DNA from: Camellia lanceoleosa
Taxonomy: Eukaryota; Streptophyta; Magnoliopsida; Ericales; Theaceae
NCBI GenBank assembly: GCA_025200525.1
Contig: CM045761.1
Coordinates: 98,556,182 to 98,620,181, forward strand
DNA length: 64,000 bases
Direction of reading: 5' to 3'
The position numbers and the translations under genes are program-made. Each line of letters starts with the position of its first letter. Position 1 is the first letter of the stretch. The notes beneath the pieces are model-generated. The model worked only from the letters and a program-made list of their open reading frames with translations. It did no database searches and was not told the DNA's origin. This document shows, one piece after another, positions 22,440 through 33,715 of the stretch.

Positions 22440-24164
22440 TGGGCATGACAAGCATGATACACTACATATATACAGAATATGGAAAGCAAATAAAAGAACG
22501 GGATAGAGAGAAGCGGGGTGGAGAATTATTATAACACTTTGAATATTACAAATCTGAATTGGGGGGTGAGGAAAAATATTACAACAAAAATAAATCCTCA
22601 CAAATACTCTCTAATTAAAAGAAAAGCAATAAAAACAAAAGCTACAAGGGGCCTCGGAGATCATCAGAGACTGTTCTGCTCCTTGAGGGGAGGCTGCAAG
22701 GTTCTGTCTAGGAGAAAGTGGCTGGCCGGCCAAAATATGAACTAACCGGCCAATCAGACCAGGCCAAAAATTCTATTTTGCTTCAAACACCAAAAAAACA
22801 AACGAAAAATATGCGAGTGACTCAACTAACCACTTCCTAGCTTGCAACAATTAGGCCAGGCCAAAAATTCTATTTTTCTTCAAACACCAGAAAAACAAAC
22901 GGAAAATATGCAAGTGGCTCAATTAACCACTTCTAGTTAGCTTACAATAGGTTTTTAACATGAAATTGAAGAAAGAAAAACAATAAAAATAAATAAAATG
23001 CAAGAAAGTAGAAGAAAATAAAAAGTGTGCAAAATTTACCTTCCAAGGAAGGATTTGATTTCTAAACTTCCTTTTGATCACCCTTACGTTTAGGAAGTGT
23101 GCTCTCAATTCTCAACTTGAAATTTTGAAATTATAGTTACAATGGTGTTTTTGGGCTATTTAACAATGTGTGTGGGGAGGGGGGGCAGAGTTACAACCTT
23201 ATGTTTTTCTCTCTTTTCAAGAACACTCACTCTCTTTTGATCAAGGCTCTTAGAATTTGGCACTCATAGAATTTCTGGGATGGTTTTGATATATGGAAAT
23301 ATGGTATATCAGTGTATCTATAAGCTTATGGCTTAGCTTTTTCTGTTTTTCTCTCTATCTCTCCCATTTCTATTAATTCATTTTTTTCTCGTTCAATTCA
23401 TTTCTCTTTTTTCATACATACATTTTAATCCTCTCCATATAGACAATCAAGGATATAAAGTCAAGGACGTGGGAGACAAGATGTGAGACATGGATGATGG
23501 GATGACAACGGTGGTTAAAAATGGATGCCACCTTTTGGGAACATGACAATCTCCTTTTTGACAATGGAGGCCAAGGGAGGATAATAGAGGGGGTGGGTGT
23601 GTACCTTGTGCATGAATGTATCAACAAAAGATTTGAAATGGCATGACCTACGCGCTTTCAACAAGAATTTTGTTGAAATTGCTCTGCTCTTAGGCAAATT
23701 AGCCAGTCGGCCAAAAACCTTGGCATGCTAACCAATTAAGTTGGCCCGCCAATTATTTGGCTATAATTGGCCGGCCAGCCAAAAAGATAGCCAGCTGGCC
23801 AAGGTCGGCCAAAAAAGTTGGTCGTGGCTAACTATTTTGCATGAAATATGATTTTTTGATAGAATTATCATCCTTTCCTTCTATTTCCACACTGTGTTTT
23901 GCTCGATTTTCTCAGAAAAATTTTCATTTTGAAGTTTAAAATTGAGCCTTGGAACACTACGAAAATATTTGGAACAAAGCGCGAAAATAAGATTTTGAAA
24001 GGGAGTTTTGAATGGGATTTGAACACTCGGCCAAACCAGGCATAGGTGTGGAAATGAAGCACAAATTCCATCTTTCTTGTTAAGAATTATGTGAGAAACA
24101 CATCCATTGGATAATCGAAAGAAAGCACCCAAGTCTTAGGAATGGTCAAAATGGGATGTCTATA
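22440..24164 (-). mobile_element. E6 3' LTR fragment, minus strand
   Basis: The LTR start (complement of TATAGACATCCC) ends at 24164 next to a PPT. It contains a large GGCC cassette at 23690-23830, T- and CT-rich leader DNA, a second cassette at 22718-22765, and the segment corresponding to the AGGGAGAAAGATGTGGG block of other LTRs (about 22495). The 3' third of the LTR is missing and the left boundary is approximate. There is an internal near-duplication (AGGCCAAAAATTCTATTTT at about 22761 and 22858). Confidence 0.75.
23690..23830 (-). repeat. E6 first GGCC cassette
   Basis: Very dense: AGTCGGCCAAA, GTTGGCCCGCCAA, ATTGGCCGGCCAGCCAA, AGCTGGCCAAGGTCGGCC within 140 bp. It lies upstream of the promoter side of the LTR. 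Confidence 0.75.
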
Positions 24165-25420
24165 GGTGCCCTTCTTTGACAGAACTCGAAGTCATTTCTT
24201 AACGTAAGTGAATGTCGTAGCCCGAAGACGACCCTTTTAACAAGGTCGTAAGACTTGGGCAAACAAACAAGATACAAGTACAGGTGGTTAAACCCAAGGG
24301 TTGTTTACGTATCCCTTTGCAAGGAATCAAACCAGTGTAGTTTAGGAACATAATGTAAATGATATGCTCGAAATACAATTGACAGCTGGACTTACATGCT
24401 TCACAAAACCATTTTTTTTGTTAAAAATTCATGATCTATAATGCAATGTAACAGGTAATATATGGTGAGGCAAGCCTTGTGCAAATGATACGAAGCATAA
24501 TAAGGGATACAATCCAAACTCACTGACATAAGAGAACGAAATGTAACTGATGAATAGTTTCAACTTACAACCCAAAATGGGAGAGGTATTAACTGAAGAT
24601 GGTTTGAATTGACAACCCGAGAAAAGGAATAGTATCGTCATCCTGAAGAGGGGCCATCATTAATCAGTGAAAAAGGTTGTAATCAAATGTTGATGTGAAT
24701 AGATTGTAGCCAAGTGATGCAATAGTGATAGTTGTAACCATGCAAATGATATGCTAATGCAATTGAAAGTTGAATTCTCTTTTTTCTTTTCTTTTTGGAA
24801 ATGTATAATTTATGCAATGTAAGATGTAATATATGGTGAGGCTAGCCTCATGCAAATGAAGCATAACAAAGAGGTACAATACAAACACACTCACATGAGA
24901 GGAGAAAAGAAGGTTTTAATCAAACAGCGAGACCTAGACCGTACCTTAATATGAAATAAAGGATTGATTTCAACTGGATAAAAGAGAAATGAGTCTTAAC
25001 CAATATACAAGGCCAAGACCATACCTTCATACAAAATAGGGCGATGGTTTCAATTAAGTAAAAAAGAAGGGGGTCTTAACCAATATACTAGACCTAGACC
25101 ATACTTCAATACGAAATAGGATGATGGTTTCAACCGGGTAAAGGATAAAGGGGTCTTAACTAATATATAAGACCTAAATCGTACCTCAATATGAAATAAG
25201 GGGATGGTTTCAACCGGGTAACTGAGAAATGTTGTAACCAAAAAGTTTGAAGTAATGTAAATGGATTGTAACCATGCATAATAAATGTAATAGACAGTGT
25301 ATGTGTAATGTTGAATGCAAAAACACAAAGGGGCAATGTGAGACATACAATTTGCAATAATGAATGCACAACAATAGTATGAGGGATGCACAACAGATGA
25401 ATACACAAATGATTTTTTCT
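24165..25420 (-). mobile_element. E6 3' internal non-coding region
   Basis: It begins with a PPT (complement CTGTCAAAGAAGGGC, 24168-24182), then the family block CCCGAAGACGACCC (near 24221) and TTTACGTATCCCTTTGCAAG (from about 24304), a conserved 3' block. A tandem array follows (24890-25240). There is no credible ORF: overlapping ORFs across the array reflect its repeats. Confidence 0.7.
24890..25240 (-). repeat. About 75-bp tandem array in E6 3' UTR
   Basis: Four or five units with the words GACCTAGACCRTACC, AATATGAAATA and GATGGTTTCAACCGGGTAA. The last contains a GGTT-TC-AACC dyad, but structure is less convincing than in the other arrays. Confidence 0.7.
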
Positions 25421-25707
25421 TCTTCAAAAAAAATTTTTTTTTTCTTTTTTCCTGAAAATTTATTTTGTTTTTTTTTTTTTAACTTCTTTTGTGATTTTTT
25501 TCTAAAAGTTTCTTTTTTTTCTTTTTTTTTTTCTAAAAATTTCCTTTTGTTTTGAAATTTTTTCAAAATTCCTTTTTTGATTTCTTTTTTTTTTTAATTT
25601 TGAAAATTTACATATATACATATATATATACGAACACAAACGCACATACAGATACATATACGGTATATATACAAATTATATACATATCATATATCTCCCT
25701 TGTTCTT

Positions 25708-25751
<44 letters not shown>
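25421..25751. repeat. Low-complexity tract: poly-T, AT steps, (CT)n, (GT)n
   Basis: T-rich DNA (25424-25600), then TATATA/CATATA steps, then (CT)18 (25709-25744) and a short GT run. The order TATA-like then CT then GT resembles the promoter-to-leader transition of E10 (57010-57090), but no LTR terminus supports it. Confidence 0.75.
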
Positions 25752-25753
<2 letters not shown>

Positions 25754-26805
25754 CTATAACGATTCTAGTTTAGACCTGATCTATTTTCTTGCTTTTGAAT
25801 CTGAGAACTCGTGTACCTAATTGTTGTTTATCTCATTTCGATCTTACTATTTTTTGAGATTGGTTATTGGGAGTTTTGGTTGAGTTTGAAACAGGATGAA
25901 AATTAGTTTTTACTAAGAGTTGTTGCCTAGATTTTTGCTTATTCGCTTGAGTGGTCTTTTAAAGTTTGTAAAACTACTAAGAATGTGATATCTGCACCTG
26001 AGCGACACTTCTTGCATTCGAGCGGTCTTTTGCAGTCTGCAAAAGAATGAAGAGGGGGTCATTGTGTGCTCGAGTGGTGGTTTTGGTCGGTTGAGCAGTT
26101 TATGCGTATATCAGTCCGAGAGAGGGCCATTTTGACTGACTTTTTCATCTTTTCTCTCTCTAAACATTTCAATACCCTAAAAACCTTCAATCTCTCTCTC
26201 TCTCTCAAGCTCTTACTTCTAGCTCAAATTACTCTCAATCCGTTGATCTCTTCACCACAGTCCTTGGAGAAAAATGTTGAGCACGTCGAGGGCTTCGTTT
26301 TAATCGGTGAAGATAGTGTTTTCGACTTCGTCAAGTTCTACTCTTTGTTTCCTCTTGTCTTCTACTTTGAAGTAGGATTCCTTTGACTCTTTATATGATT
26401 TTTAGCTTAGTTATTTGCTCTCGAAAAGGGTTGATGATTTAGGGGAGTTTGAAAAAGCCTAGGGTTTGGGTTTGAAATCAAAAGAGGGGTTTTCCAAAAG
26501 GGTTCTTGAAAATGGTTGTGGAAATGTGTTTTTGGGTGAGATATGTTAAAATGGTGGATATTTCTTCTTGAAAATTGATTTTCTAAGAAAAGGGTGTTTT
26601 GTCCTAAATTTCAAATATTTGGAATTGTGTAAGGAAATGAAAAATGTTGTGAGCTTTTGTAAGATTGGAACAATGATTATGATGATGATGGTGGTGGAGT
26701 TAGATACGTAATATCACTTCCATTGTAAAAGGATGAAATCGTATATTTTTATTGGAAACTATCTGTGTATAGAAATAACTATTTTGGGCTATCGGTGAAG
26801 GATAA
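25752..26805. other. Unassigned, leader-like DNA
   Basis: No domain is recognised. A pyrimidine-rich stretch with TCTCTCTCTCTCTCAAGCTC (about 26191-26210) runs to an ATG in AAAATGTTGAGC (26273), resembling a plant 5' UTR, but the reading frame closes within a few codons. Words of the type CGAGCGGTCTTTTGCAG (around 26010-26040) recall other retroelement LTRs. Origin undetermined. Confidence 0.35.
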
Positions 26806-27550
26806 TGTAGACATCCCATTTTTGACCGCCTGCAAGACTTAGACGCTTCGTTCAATACACTCGATGATGAAAGTTGAATTATAAATTCAGAATCAATCAG
26901 GCTTCCGAAATAACCTCACATCTTCAACATTTACCTTGTTTGAACCCATAAGTTTCATTTTTGGACCTTTTCCTACCCTGAGCTGAGTGTGAACCAAAAA
27001 AATAGGGGAGGCCATTAAGGCCTGGCCGTGCATCGGTGATAGCCAGCCGTGGCTATGAATGGCCGGCTGGCCCTCGATGGCAATAAACACTGTTTTGGGC
27101 GGGAGGTAGCCAACTGTCCATTTTTGAAGATATTTGTCACCTTTTGAGCTCAAATTCTATAAAATCGAAGCTCTGGGATTGTTTTGAGGGTTGAACAAAA
27201 TTCTAGAAGTCTCATATACACCTTGAAAGCTCTTGTCTCCTCCTTCTTCCATTGCAAGTCATCTTTGAGCTAACCTAGCTTGTTTATATCACCTCTATAC
27301 ACCATACACAACCTTGTCTTACCACCCTAGAGCCTTGGTTGATCTTGGAGAAGTATAATTCAAGCTTGAGAGTGCATTGAAACCAAGTTTGAAGCATCTA
27401 CAACAAGGTTACCCCTTGAAAGGTATAAGCTTGTATTCTTCTCTCTAGCTTTCATTTCTACCATTCACTTCATATTTCTTGTTATTTTGGATTGTTTTGA
27501 GCTTGCTAGAAGTGTTTGGACTTGGGTTTAAAGAGTTATCAAAAGGGTAG
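26806..27550 (+). mobile_element. E7 LTR, first 745 bp, interrupted by E8
   Basis: It starts TGTAGACATCCC after GATAA and contains a GGCC cassette (27015-27110) and a TATA box (TATAAAA, 27158-27164). No PPT precedes it, so it is a 5' or solo LTR. It stops at 27550 where the E8 3' LTR begins. The remainder should lie beyond the right-hand end of E8, outside the window. Confidence 0.8.
27015..27110 (+). repeat. E7 first GGCC cassette
   Basis: GGCCATTAAGGCC, TGGCCGTGCATCGG, AGCCAGCCGTGGCT and AATGGCCGGCTGGCC in 95 bp, 50-140 bp upstream of the TATA box. Confidence 0.7.
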
Positions 27551-27759
27551 TGTAGACCGCTCGAACTCCGCTCCCCGTGTGAGGGCGCGAATTGTAGTTC
27601 TTAGCTACTACAGTTCGGACTCCTGTTACGGTTCTGAATCTAGTCTCACAAAGTGCAATGTAAGACTGATAAATCACCAAAGAGTCTAAATCCGGCAAAT
27701 CGTTTTGGAAAATCGATTTTCATCAAGAAGTGCCAAACATGGACTGTTTTGCCAGATTA

Positions 27760-27770
27760 CAGAGTCGCCA
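27760..27770 (-). other. PBS-like motif inside E8 LTR
   Basis: TGGCGACTCTG on the minus strand, identical to the first 11 nt of the E9 PBS and about 210 bp before the LTR end. Counterparts are at 8591, 9693, 17877, 48291 and 53384. Confidence 0.7.
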
Positions 27771-27909
27771 CCAAAATATTTTGTTTTTGGGAAATTTAGG
27801 AAACCCTGATTCGTGCCTAAGGCCACGTGTCCATCATCACCAAAGTTGTCTCGGCTCGGGAACTTGGGTATGAAGAGGGAAGGTCATGAAATAAGCACCC
27901 TCCGCTCGC

Positions 27910-27924
27910 CCGATCAAAGATCGG
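27910..27924 (-). other. U5 stem-loop CCGATC-TTT-GATCGG
   Basis: A 6-bp stem with a triloop, kept in the E1 (2049), E5 (18020), E8 5' (48441) and E9 (53231) LTRs, with the loop or one pair varying. Confidence 0.65.
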
Positions 27925-28964
27925 CCTCTACTAAACATGATATGTTATTTTTGAAAACACATGTGTTCTTATTCCGGTTATTAATCTAGAATTACTATGT
28001 GATGCGTACAACATACAAGTATAGACTCATTCACGCGGATTGGAACAAAATAACTCTTGTTTGTTTTTGAAAGTGCTACTTGCAAGTAGGCTAAAGCGCG
28101 GATTTGCCACCCTGAAGTGGGCTTTGAAAAACATGATTTTGCCACTTCAAATGGGCTTAAAACTCATAATCATCAAGTTTTTCCAATTCAGGCAATCAAA
28201 CCTTCATACATAGGCATTCATGCATTTAAAAACATAAGCACATAGCCTCATGGCCAGTATGCTATCATGGCAGTCACTTACACACATGCAAGGATGCTAA
28301 AGTGTAAACACTCACAGTGTACTCTGAGCCAAAACAGAAGCTAGTTAGAAATCAATGCATGATCCTAGCTATGTTAAGATGCCTAATGCAACACATGCAA
28401 AATGTAGCTAAATAGGCCCAACTATTCTAAGATGACATATGAATGCTACAATTTGATAATGTATTCAAATAGGAATTGAAATACAATGCAGTTTGAATGA
28501 TGCGCCGAGCCCGGTGCATGCAAGACAGATGAATGATGCACGCATGCAAAGCATAAGGTATGCTAATCGAAATATGCCCTAATCTAACCACCAAAAGTGG
28601 GTAAGTAAAAGGGAGAAAGATGTGGGATTGGAAGACATTCACACACACACGCACACTTATTACAACATTTTCCCTTTCGACGGAGGGTCCGAATAAGAAG
28701 CTAACTAGCTATGCAAATTAAAAGAATTATTATAAACCAACTAATTAATCAAATTAATTAAGTTACAAAACCAACTAAGTATGAAAATCATCTAAATTAG
28801 GCTACCACAGCTCCGCCTTGAACAATGAAGGATGCATGCTCGGTCGCGTCCTCCCGGAAATCCACCTCCTTGCCTCTAAATGCCTTTGTTTGCACATTTC
28901 TGTATTTTTGAAAATTATGCCAACTTCCAGGATGTTTCTGACCAACCTTAGGAACATGCTGAGG

Positions 28965-29085
28965 GATGGTCGGCCAAGAGGGATGGCCATCGGCCAGAGT
29001 TGATGGCCGTCGGCCACTTTTGATAGCTGATCGGTAGCCTTAGTGGCCGGTCGGCAGCTTTGATGGCCAATCGGCCACTACTTCC
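28965..29085 (-). repeat. E8 second GGCC cassette
   Basis: Plus strand: GGTCGGCCAA, ATGGCCATCGGCCA, ATGGCCGTCGGCCAC, AGCTGATCGGTAGCC, GTGGCCGGTCGGCAG, ATGGCCAATCGGCCA. Repeats of TGRTGGCCNNTCGGCCA are spaced about 20-24 bp. Confidence 0.75.
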
Positions 29086-31187
29086 TGCAATTTCTCCTTT
29101 TGCTGCAACAGAGTACAAACAGAGGCATGGCAGTGTATTTGCAAGGGAATGTGTGTGCAACCACACTCCTTATCATGCCTCAAGCTCAAAGGAGTGTAGT
29201 GCTCGGCTGTTAAGCCACCAAATCACACATTTCGATGCATGATGGCCAAAGAGTCAAGCTTGCACAATGTTGATGAATACACAAATAACACATAGGACTT
29301 GAGAGGCCTCCACCCTATCATGCACAATCAAGGGGGACGACGACTAAGAAATTAGGCACGTTTCATCACTTCAAGTATGAAACACCCCTCGTTTCTCGTG
29401 TTTGGATCACAATGCAATGCAATACTCACGCAAATAACATGCTATGCAAACAACATGCTAGTCTTGACATGTTAAGGTGGTATGCACAAGACTCTAACAT
29501 GCAAACACTCATGCACAACATACTAGAAACTCTTAAGAATTAAACACTAGTGAAGGATACAACACTAGGACCATGCAACACAATGCTCAATGGACTAAAC
29601 CAACACCAAACAGACCTCATGCATGCCAAAACAATGGCCAAAATGATCTGAAATGATAGCATGAATGGCAACAGAATGATGCTCATGCATTAGCTCACCA
29701 GCAAGGCATAAAGATGGAACTCTCAAGAGCACCTAAAGAGTGAAAAAACATAGAAGTGTGGCAATACTATATGCTCTAAAATAACATGCCAAATGATGCC
29801 AAAACATGCAAATACCTCAAACCAAGCATGCAAGATGCCTCAAAACTCAAAGCTATTCAAGGCTATTCCACTACAAGCATGCATAACAAGCATCATACGA
29901 CCAAGAAGCTTCAAAATAGAGCTAAAGCATGTTAAAACATGAGTAAAAACTTGCTGGAGTGGAGCCAAAACATGCTAGAATAATGGGCCAAAACAACAAG
30001 TAAGCTAAGCCAATGAGCATGATTACACTACGAGTATAAGAAGCAAATGAGGGATACTCTAACCAACCAAAAACAAAGTTGTATCATGGAAAAATATGAC
30101 CAAAAACACACTGAGATGGTAGCCCAAAAGCTTAGGCAAGCTTGTATACAAATTAGCCCAAGATCAAGACATAAGGCACAACTCTCCAAAAGCATTGAAT
30201 GTGTGAAACATGAGAGAGTATGACTACACTACACAAACTAAAATCATGTTAGAAATGAGGTCAAAGCATGCACACAACTCAAGTAAAGCATGCAAAATAC
30301 TTTGAAACTCAAAACTAGTGAGCAAGATTGGACTATGGCTATACGAAGCAAGTTCCAAATGATTAAGACCACCCAAAATAGACCTAAGGCATGTCAAAAT
30401 ATGAGTAAAAGCCAGCTAGAATGGAGCCAAAATAGGCTAGCGTGATGGATCAAAGCATTGAGCACACAAAGCTAAATGGCAAGATTACACTACAAGTGCA
30501 AAAAGCATGCATGAGGTGACTCAACCAAGCCAAAATAGTGTTATGGCATGCTAAAATAAGGCCAAAAATAAGCTCAGAATAAGCCAACACATGCTAGAGA
30601 AACATGCTCAATCATTAGGCCAACAAGGCAAGCAAACAAGACAAGAGGAGGGGGGACCACCCCCTCTCATTTTGGACCTCAAAACCACATTTCTACCACT
30701 GAAAATTCACTGGATTTCAGTGGCTAAAAGGCCAAACAAAGATGAACTCAAAGGCCTTAAAGGATGGCTCCAAGCCTAAGTAAATAAGGCACACAAGAAG
30801 ATAGAACACCCTCAATACCAAAGAGGCCTCAAACAACCATCTAAAACACTTGAAAACAAAGCTTTTTGTAGTGGAAAGCAAGGCCTAAAACAATATGCAA
30901 ATATGGCCAAATAAGCAATGAAAATAAAGCTTTAAAGAGGATATGCGACTCACCCTTGAAGCACAGCAATAACAGCAAGTTTCTGAGACAAAACCAAGCT
31001 AAAACCACTCAAATACGATCTCCAAGAACCTCAGCTCAAGAGTGAAGGTGTTTAACTAGGTGTTATAGTGCAAAAGTGAAGAGAAAATACACTTCAAGGC
31101 ACAAACTAGTACAAATATAGAGAGAGAGGGATATGTTTAGCCCTAATCCAAAATTCTCAACCTCTGAAAGGGGAGAGGAGCCTCCCC

Positions 31188-31197
31188 TCTTATAGAA
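31188..31197 (-). promoter_or_regulatory. E8 LTR TATA box
   Basis: The complement reads TTTCTATAAGAGG. It lies about 460 bp inside the LTR and corresponds to TTATAAGAAGG at 49752 in E9. Confidence 0.6.
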
Positions 31198-31329
31198 ATC
31201 CAACTCTTAAGCTTATTGGACAAGCTAGAAGCTTGGTACCATCCCTCCATACACATGTATGAAGGATGCATTCTGTGCACACTAGCTAGCACAACTGGCA
31301 ACAACAATATCTACAAAAGCAAAGAAAAG

Positions 31330-31465
31330 GGCCTCGGTTAAAAAATATGGTCAACCGGCCATTAAAGGGGCCGACTGGCCAACACTAATGGCTAATGGAA
31401 AGTGGGCATGGCCGATGGGCACAGGATCTGGCCGATGGGTTGTAGGGCTGGCCAGCAGGCCACCC
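31330..31465 (-). repeat. E8 first GGCC cassette
   Basis: Plus strand: AACCGGCCATTAAAGGGGCC, GACTGGCCAACAC, ATGGCCGATGGGC, CTGGCCGATGGG, GGCTGGCCAGCAGGCC. It is 130-280 bp upstream of the TATA box. Confidence 0.75.
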
Positions 31466-31657
31466 CCTTCTCTTAGAAACAAAGCTACAAGCTCTTGGTC
31501 CACAACCAAGCACAAAACAGACAAGTTGAGAGGCTACAAGGCAAGGCGCACAGCCGAGACCTTCAGGAACTCAAAATGAACATGAGCGTGGATGATCATT
31601 GAGTGTTCAAATGATGACGTCTAAGTCTTGAGGATGGTCAAAAATGGGGTGTCTACA

Positions 31658-31674
31658 GTTGCCCCGCTTTGACA
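31658..31674 (-). other. E8 polypurine tract
   Basis: The complement CTGTCAAAGCGGGGCAAC ends at the LTR start. The purine core is AAAGCGGGG. Confidence 0.75.
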
Positions 31675-32045
31675 GAACTCGAAAGTCATGAGATGACAGG
31701 AGTGAATGTCAAAGCCCAGAGACGACCCATTTTTGACAAGGCCGGAGACTTAGACAAACAAAGAAGATAACAATACAGAGATATGCCCGCGGGCTAGGGC
31801 AAAATGCAAATGACATGTGTAATGCAGAACATAACTTATGATTATGCAAAGAGGGCTGTAAAGGAATATCATGCAATTGTTATGCAAAGAAATACTATAG
31901 CAAACTTGTACATAAGCAAGTAAGTGAACACGTCACGTGTGGGAATTATAGGCCGAACTACATTTCATGTAGAAAGGATGTAAGAAAATTATGCAATCTT
32001 CACTGCGTTCACGCAAAAAAGACTAGAAGCGACTATTGGGAACAC
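31675..32045 (-). other. E8 3' UTR proximal to PPT
   Basis: It holds the family block near 31721 (AGACGACCCATTTTTGACAA) and a GTCACGTGTGGGAATTATAGG segment (shown in part: CACGTCACGTGTGGG, 31928) that resembles single units of the E5 array. No coding potential. Confidence 0.6.
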
Positions 32046-32049
32046 CCAA

Positions 32050-32475
32050 AGTCTCAAATGAAACAACTCAAACGCGTACCAAATGCGAAAGGAAAAGGAC
32101 ATCCAAACACGTATCAAACGCGAGAGGAGAAAGATGACCAAATGTGTGTCAAACGCGAGAGGAGAAAGGTACGTCCAAACGCATGTCAAACGCGAGAGGA
32201 GAAAGGTGCGTCCAAACGCATGTCAAATGCGAGAGGAGAAAGGTGCGTCCAAACGCATGTCAAACGTGAAAGGAAGAAGGTACGTCCAAACGCATGTCAA
32301 ATGCGAGAGAAGAAAGGTAAGTCCAAACACATGTGAAACGCGAGAGGAGAAAGGCAAACGCATGTCAAATGCAAGAGGAGAAAGGTACGTCCAAACGCAT
32401 GTCAAACGTGAGAGGAGAAAGGTACGTCCAAACGCATGTCAAATGCGAGAGGAGAAAGGTAACCAAGAGAGTTCA
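32050..32475 (-). repeat. 37-bp tandem array in E8 3' UTR
   Basis: About eleven units with the core CCAAACGCATGTCAAACGCG. On the sense strand this gives CGCGT-TTGAC-ATGCG, a stem with one G-U pair; some units restore a full Watson-Crick stem (CGCAT-TTGAC-ATGCG). Since 37 is not a multiple of three, several frames stay open, which creates spurious ORFs of 60-135 codons. Confidence 0.85.
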
Positions 32476-32689
32476 AGGGAACATGAATGATCTCACCCGG
32501 AGTTCCTCTGACTGAAACACATACAACATCGTCTGGTTGTGCCAGCTTCAAATGAACCGTACATACAATATCATGCCTGCAAAAAAAGAAACTTTGACAG
32601 GTACAATATAGTAGAAACACATGGTTGACGTTACATCAAGATATAACTTCAATGCAAGATAAATGCGTGCATATATGATGCAAACGAAA

Positions 32690-33403
32690 AGGTGCATAAC
32701 AACGCAAGGGAGATGTGCATAACAATGCAAGTGAAAAGTGCATAACAATGCAAATAAAACGGTGCATAACAATGTGAGTGAAAAGGTGCATAACAATGCA
32801 GGTGAGATGGTGCATAACAATGCAAGTGGAACGGTACATAACAATGCAAGTGAAACATGCATAACAATGCGAGTGAAATGGTGCATAACAATACAAGCGG
32901 AATGGTGCATAACCATTCAAGTGGAACGGTGCATAACAATGTGAGTGGAACGGTGCATAACAATGCGAGTGAAATGGTGCATAACAATGCAAGTGGAACG
33001 AGCATAACAATGCAAGTAAAACGTGCATAACAATGCAACTAGAACCATGCATAACAATGCAACTAGGATGTGCATAACAATGCAACTGACACGTGCATAA
33101 CAATGCAACTAGAGTGTGCATAACAATGCAACTAGAACGTGCATAACAATGCAACTGAAAAGGTGCATAACAATGCAAGTAAAACGTGCATAACAATGCA
33201 ACTAGAACCGTGCATAACAATGCAACTAGGACGTCCATAACAATGCAACTAGAGTTTGCATAACAACGCAACTGAAACGTGCATAACAATGCAACTAGAG
33301 TGTGCACAACAATGCAACTAGAACGTGCATAACAATGCAACTAAAATGTGCATAATAATGCAACTGAAATGTGCATAACAATGCAACTAGAGTGTGCATA
33401 ACA
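32690..33403 (-). repeat. 23-24 bp tandem array in E8 3' UTR
   Basis: About thirty units of GTGCATAACAATGCAACTAG type. Each holds TGCAT-AACA-ATGCA, a perfect 5-bp stem with a 4-nt loop, in the majority of copies. Units near 32700-33000 are 24 bp with GTGGAACG tails, later ones 23 bp with ACTAGAAC tails, so two subfamilies of unit expanded. Apparent Cys/His-rich ORFs of up to 234 codons on the minus strand are repeat artefacts. Confidence 0.88.
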
Positions 33404-33629
33404 ATGCCAGCCTCGCAAACATGACGAAATGCACTAACACAGCACATTCAAAGGCAATTCATCGATCTTGCAGTATACAAAAGGATACTAAAAAGGATAC
33501 ACTTTGTTCGTACTGAGTGTCATGCATCGGAAACACAGTTCGGAGCTTCCACAAAAACTGCTTGAGCTCAAAGGTGTATTTTCTTGAACTTTCTTGAGAT
33601 ATGAGGGTACAAATCAACAGAACAACTCC
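33404..33629. other. Spacer between array and antisense promoter region
   Basis: No repeat or ORF is seen. It shares short words with E5 22260-22340, so this spacer is an old part of the family. Confidence 0.5.
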
Positions 33630-33715
33630 AAACAAGGGCATTGGAGGTCCATTAGCCACAAGAGGGAGCCATTGGCCACCGGCCGGCCAACAATTTGGCC
33701 GATCGGCCAAACATG
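33630..33715 (+). promoter_or_regulatory. GGCC cassette upstream of antisense PMD gene
   Basis: Contains ATTGGCCACCGGCCGGCCAA and the 18-bp perfect palindrome TTTGGCCGATCGGCCAAA (33694-33711). A TATA-like TTTAAGTATAGG follows about 45 bp later (near 33753) and GCTTTATACAC near 33847. The cassette sits 410 bp before the PMD start codon and has the same character as the U3 cassettes of the LTRs. Confidence 0.6.

Larger units (their letters stand above)
20805..22440 (-). mobile_element. E5 3' internal non-coding region
   Basis: The internal 3' UTR of E5 carries the family block GAAGACGACCCATTTTGAC (from about 20864), a decayed TTGCCTAAGTATC block (20942), repeated TTTCACRTG words (21170-21285), and a tandem array. 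The stretch 22200-22440 resembles E8 33460-33600 (the shared word ATCG-AAACACAG), that is, the DNA just before the antisense PMD gene of E8. The region is cut at about 22440 by LTR E6. No coding potential is seen. Confidence 0.7.
27551..31657 (-). mobile_element. E8 3' LTR, complete (4107 bp)
   Basis: The plus strand runs from TGTAGACCGC (27551) to GGTGTCTACA (31657), so the LTR reads TGTAGACACCCC...GCGGTCTACA. In LTR order: cassette 1 (31330-31465), decayed G-box palindrome (31248-31261), TATA box (31188-31197), a CT/GA leader remnant, a long unstructured R/U5 of about 2 kb with recurring CATGCTA and AGCATG words, cassette 2 (28965-29085), TAATTA tract (28690-28790), CCGATC-TTT-GATCGG (27910-27924) and the PBS-like motif (27760-27770). 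It serves as reference for the family. ORFs inside it, such as 30591-30779, are not conserved in the E9 LTR. Confidence 0.92.

Noticed and set aside
25210..25566. Lys-rich ORF of 118 codons
   Set aside because: The basic part is translated poly-T/poly-A low-complexity DNA; the rest crosses a tandem array.
32083..32490. 135-codon plus-strand ORF with RERRK / RPNACQ repeats
   Set aside because: Encoded by the 37-bp array, open in several frames because the unit is not a multiple of three; antisense to the element and without a start context.
32636..33340. 234-codon minus-strand ORF rich in Cys and His, like a repeat protein
   Set aside because: It is a by-product of the 23-24 bp array: the frame changes with unit length and overlapping ORFs exist in other frames.
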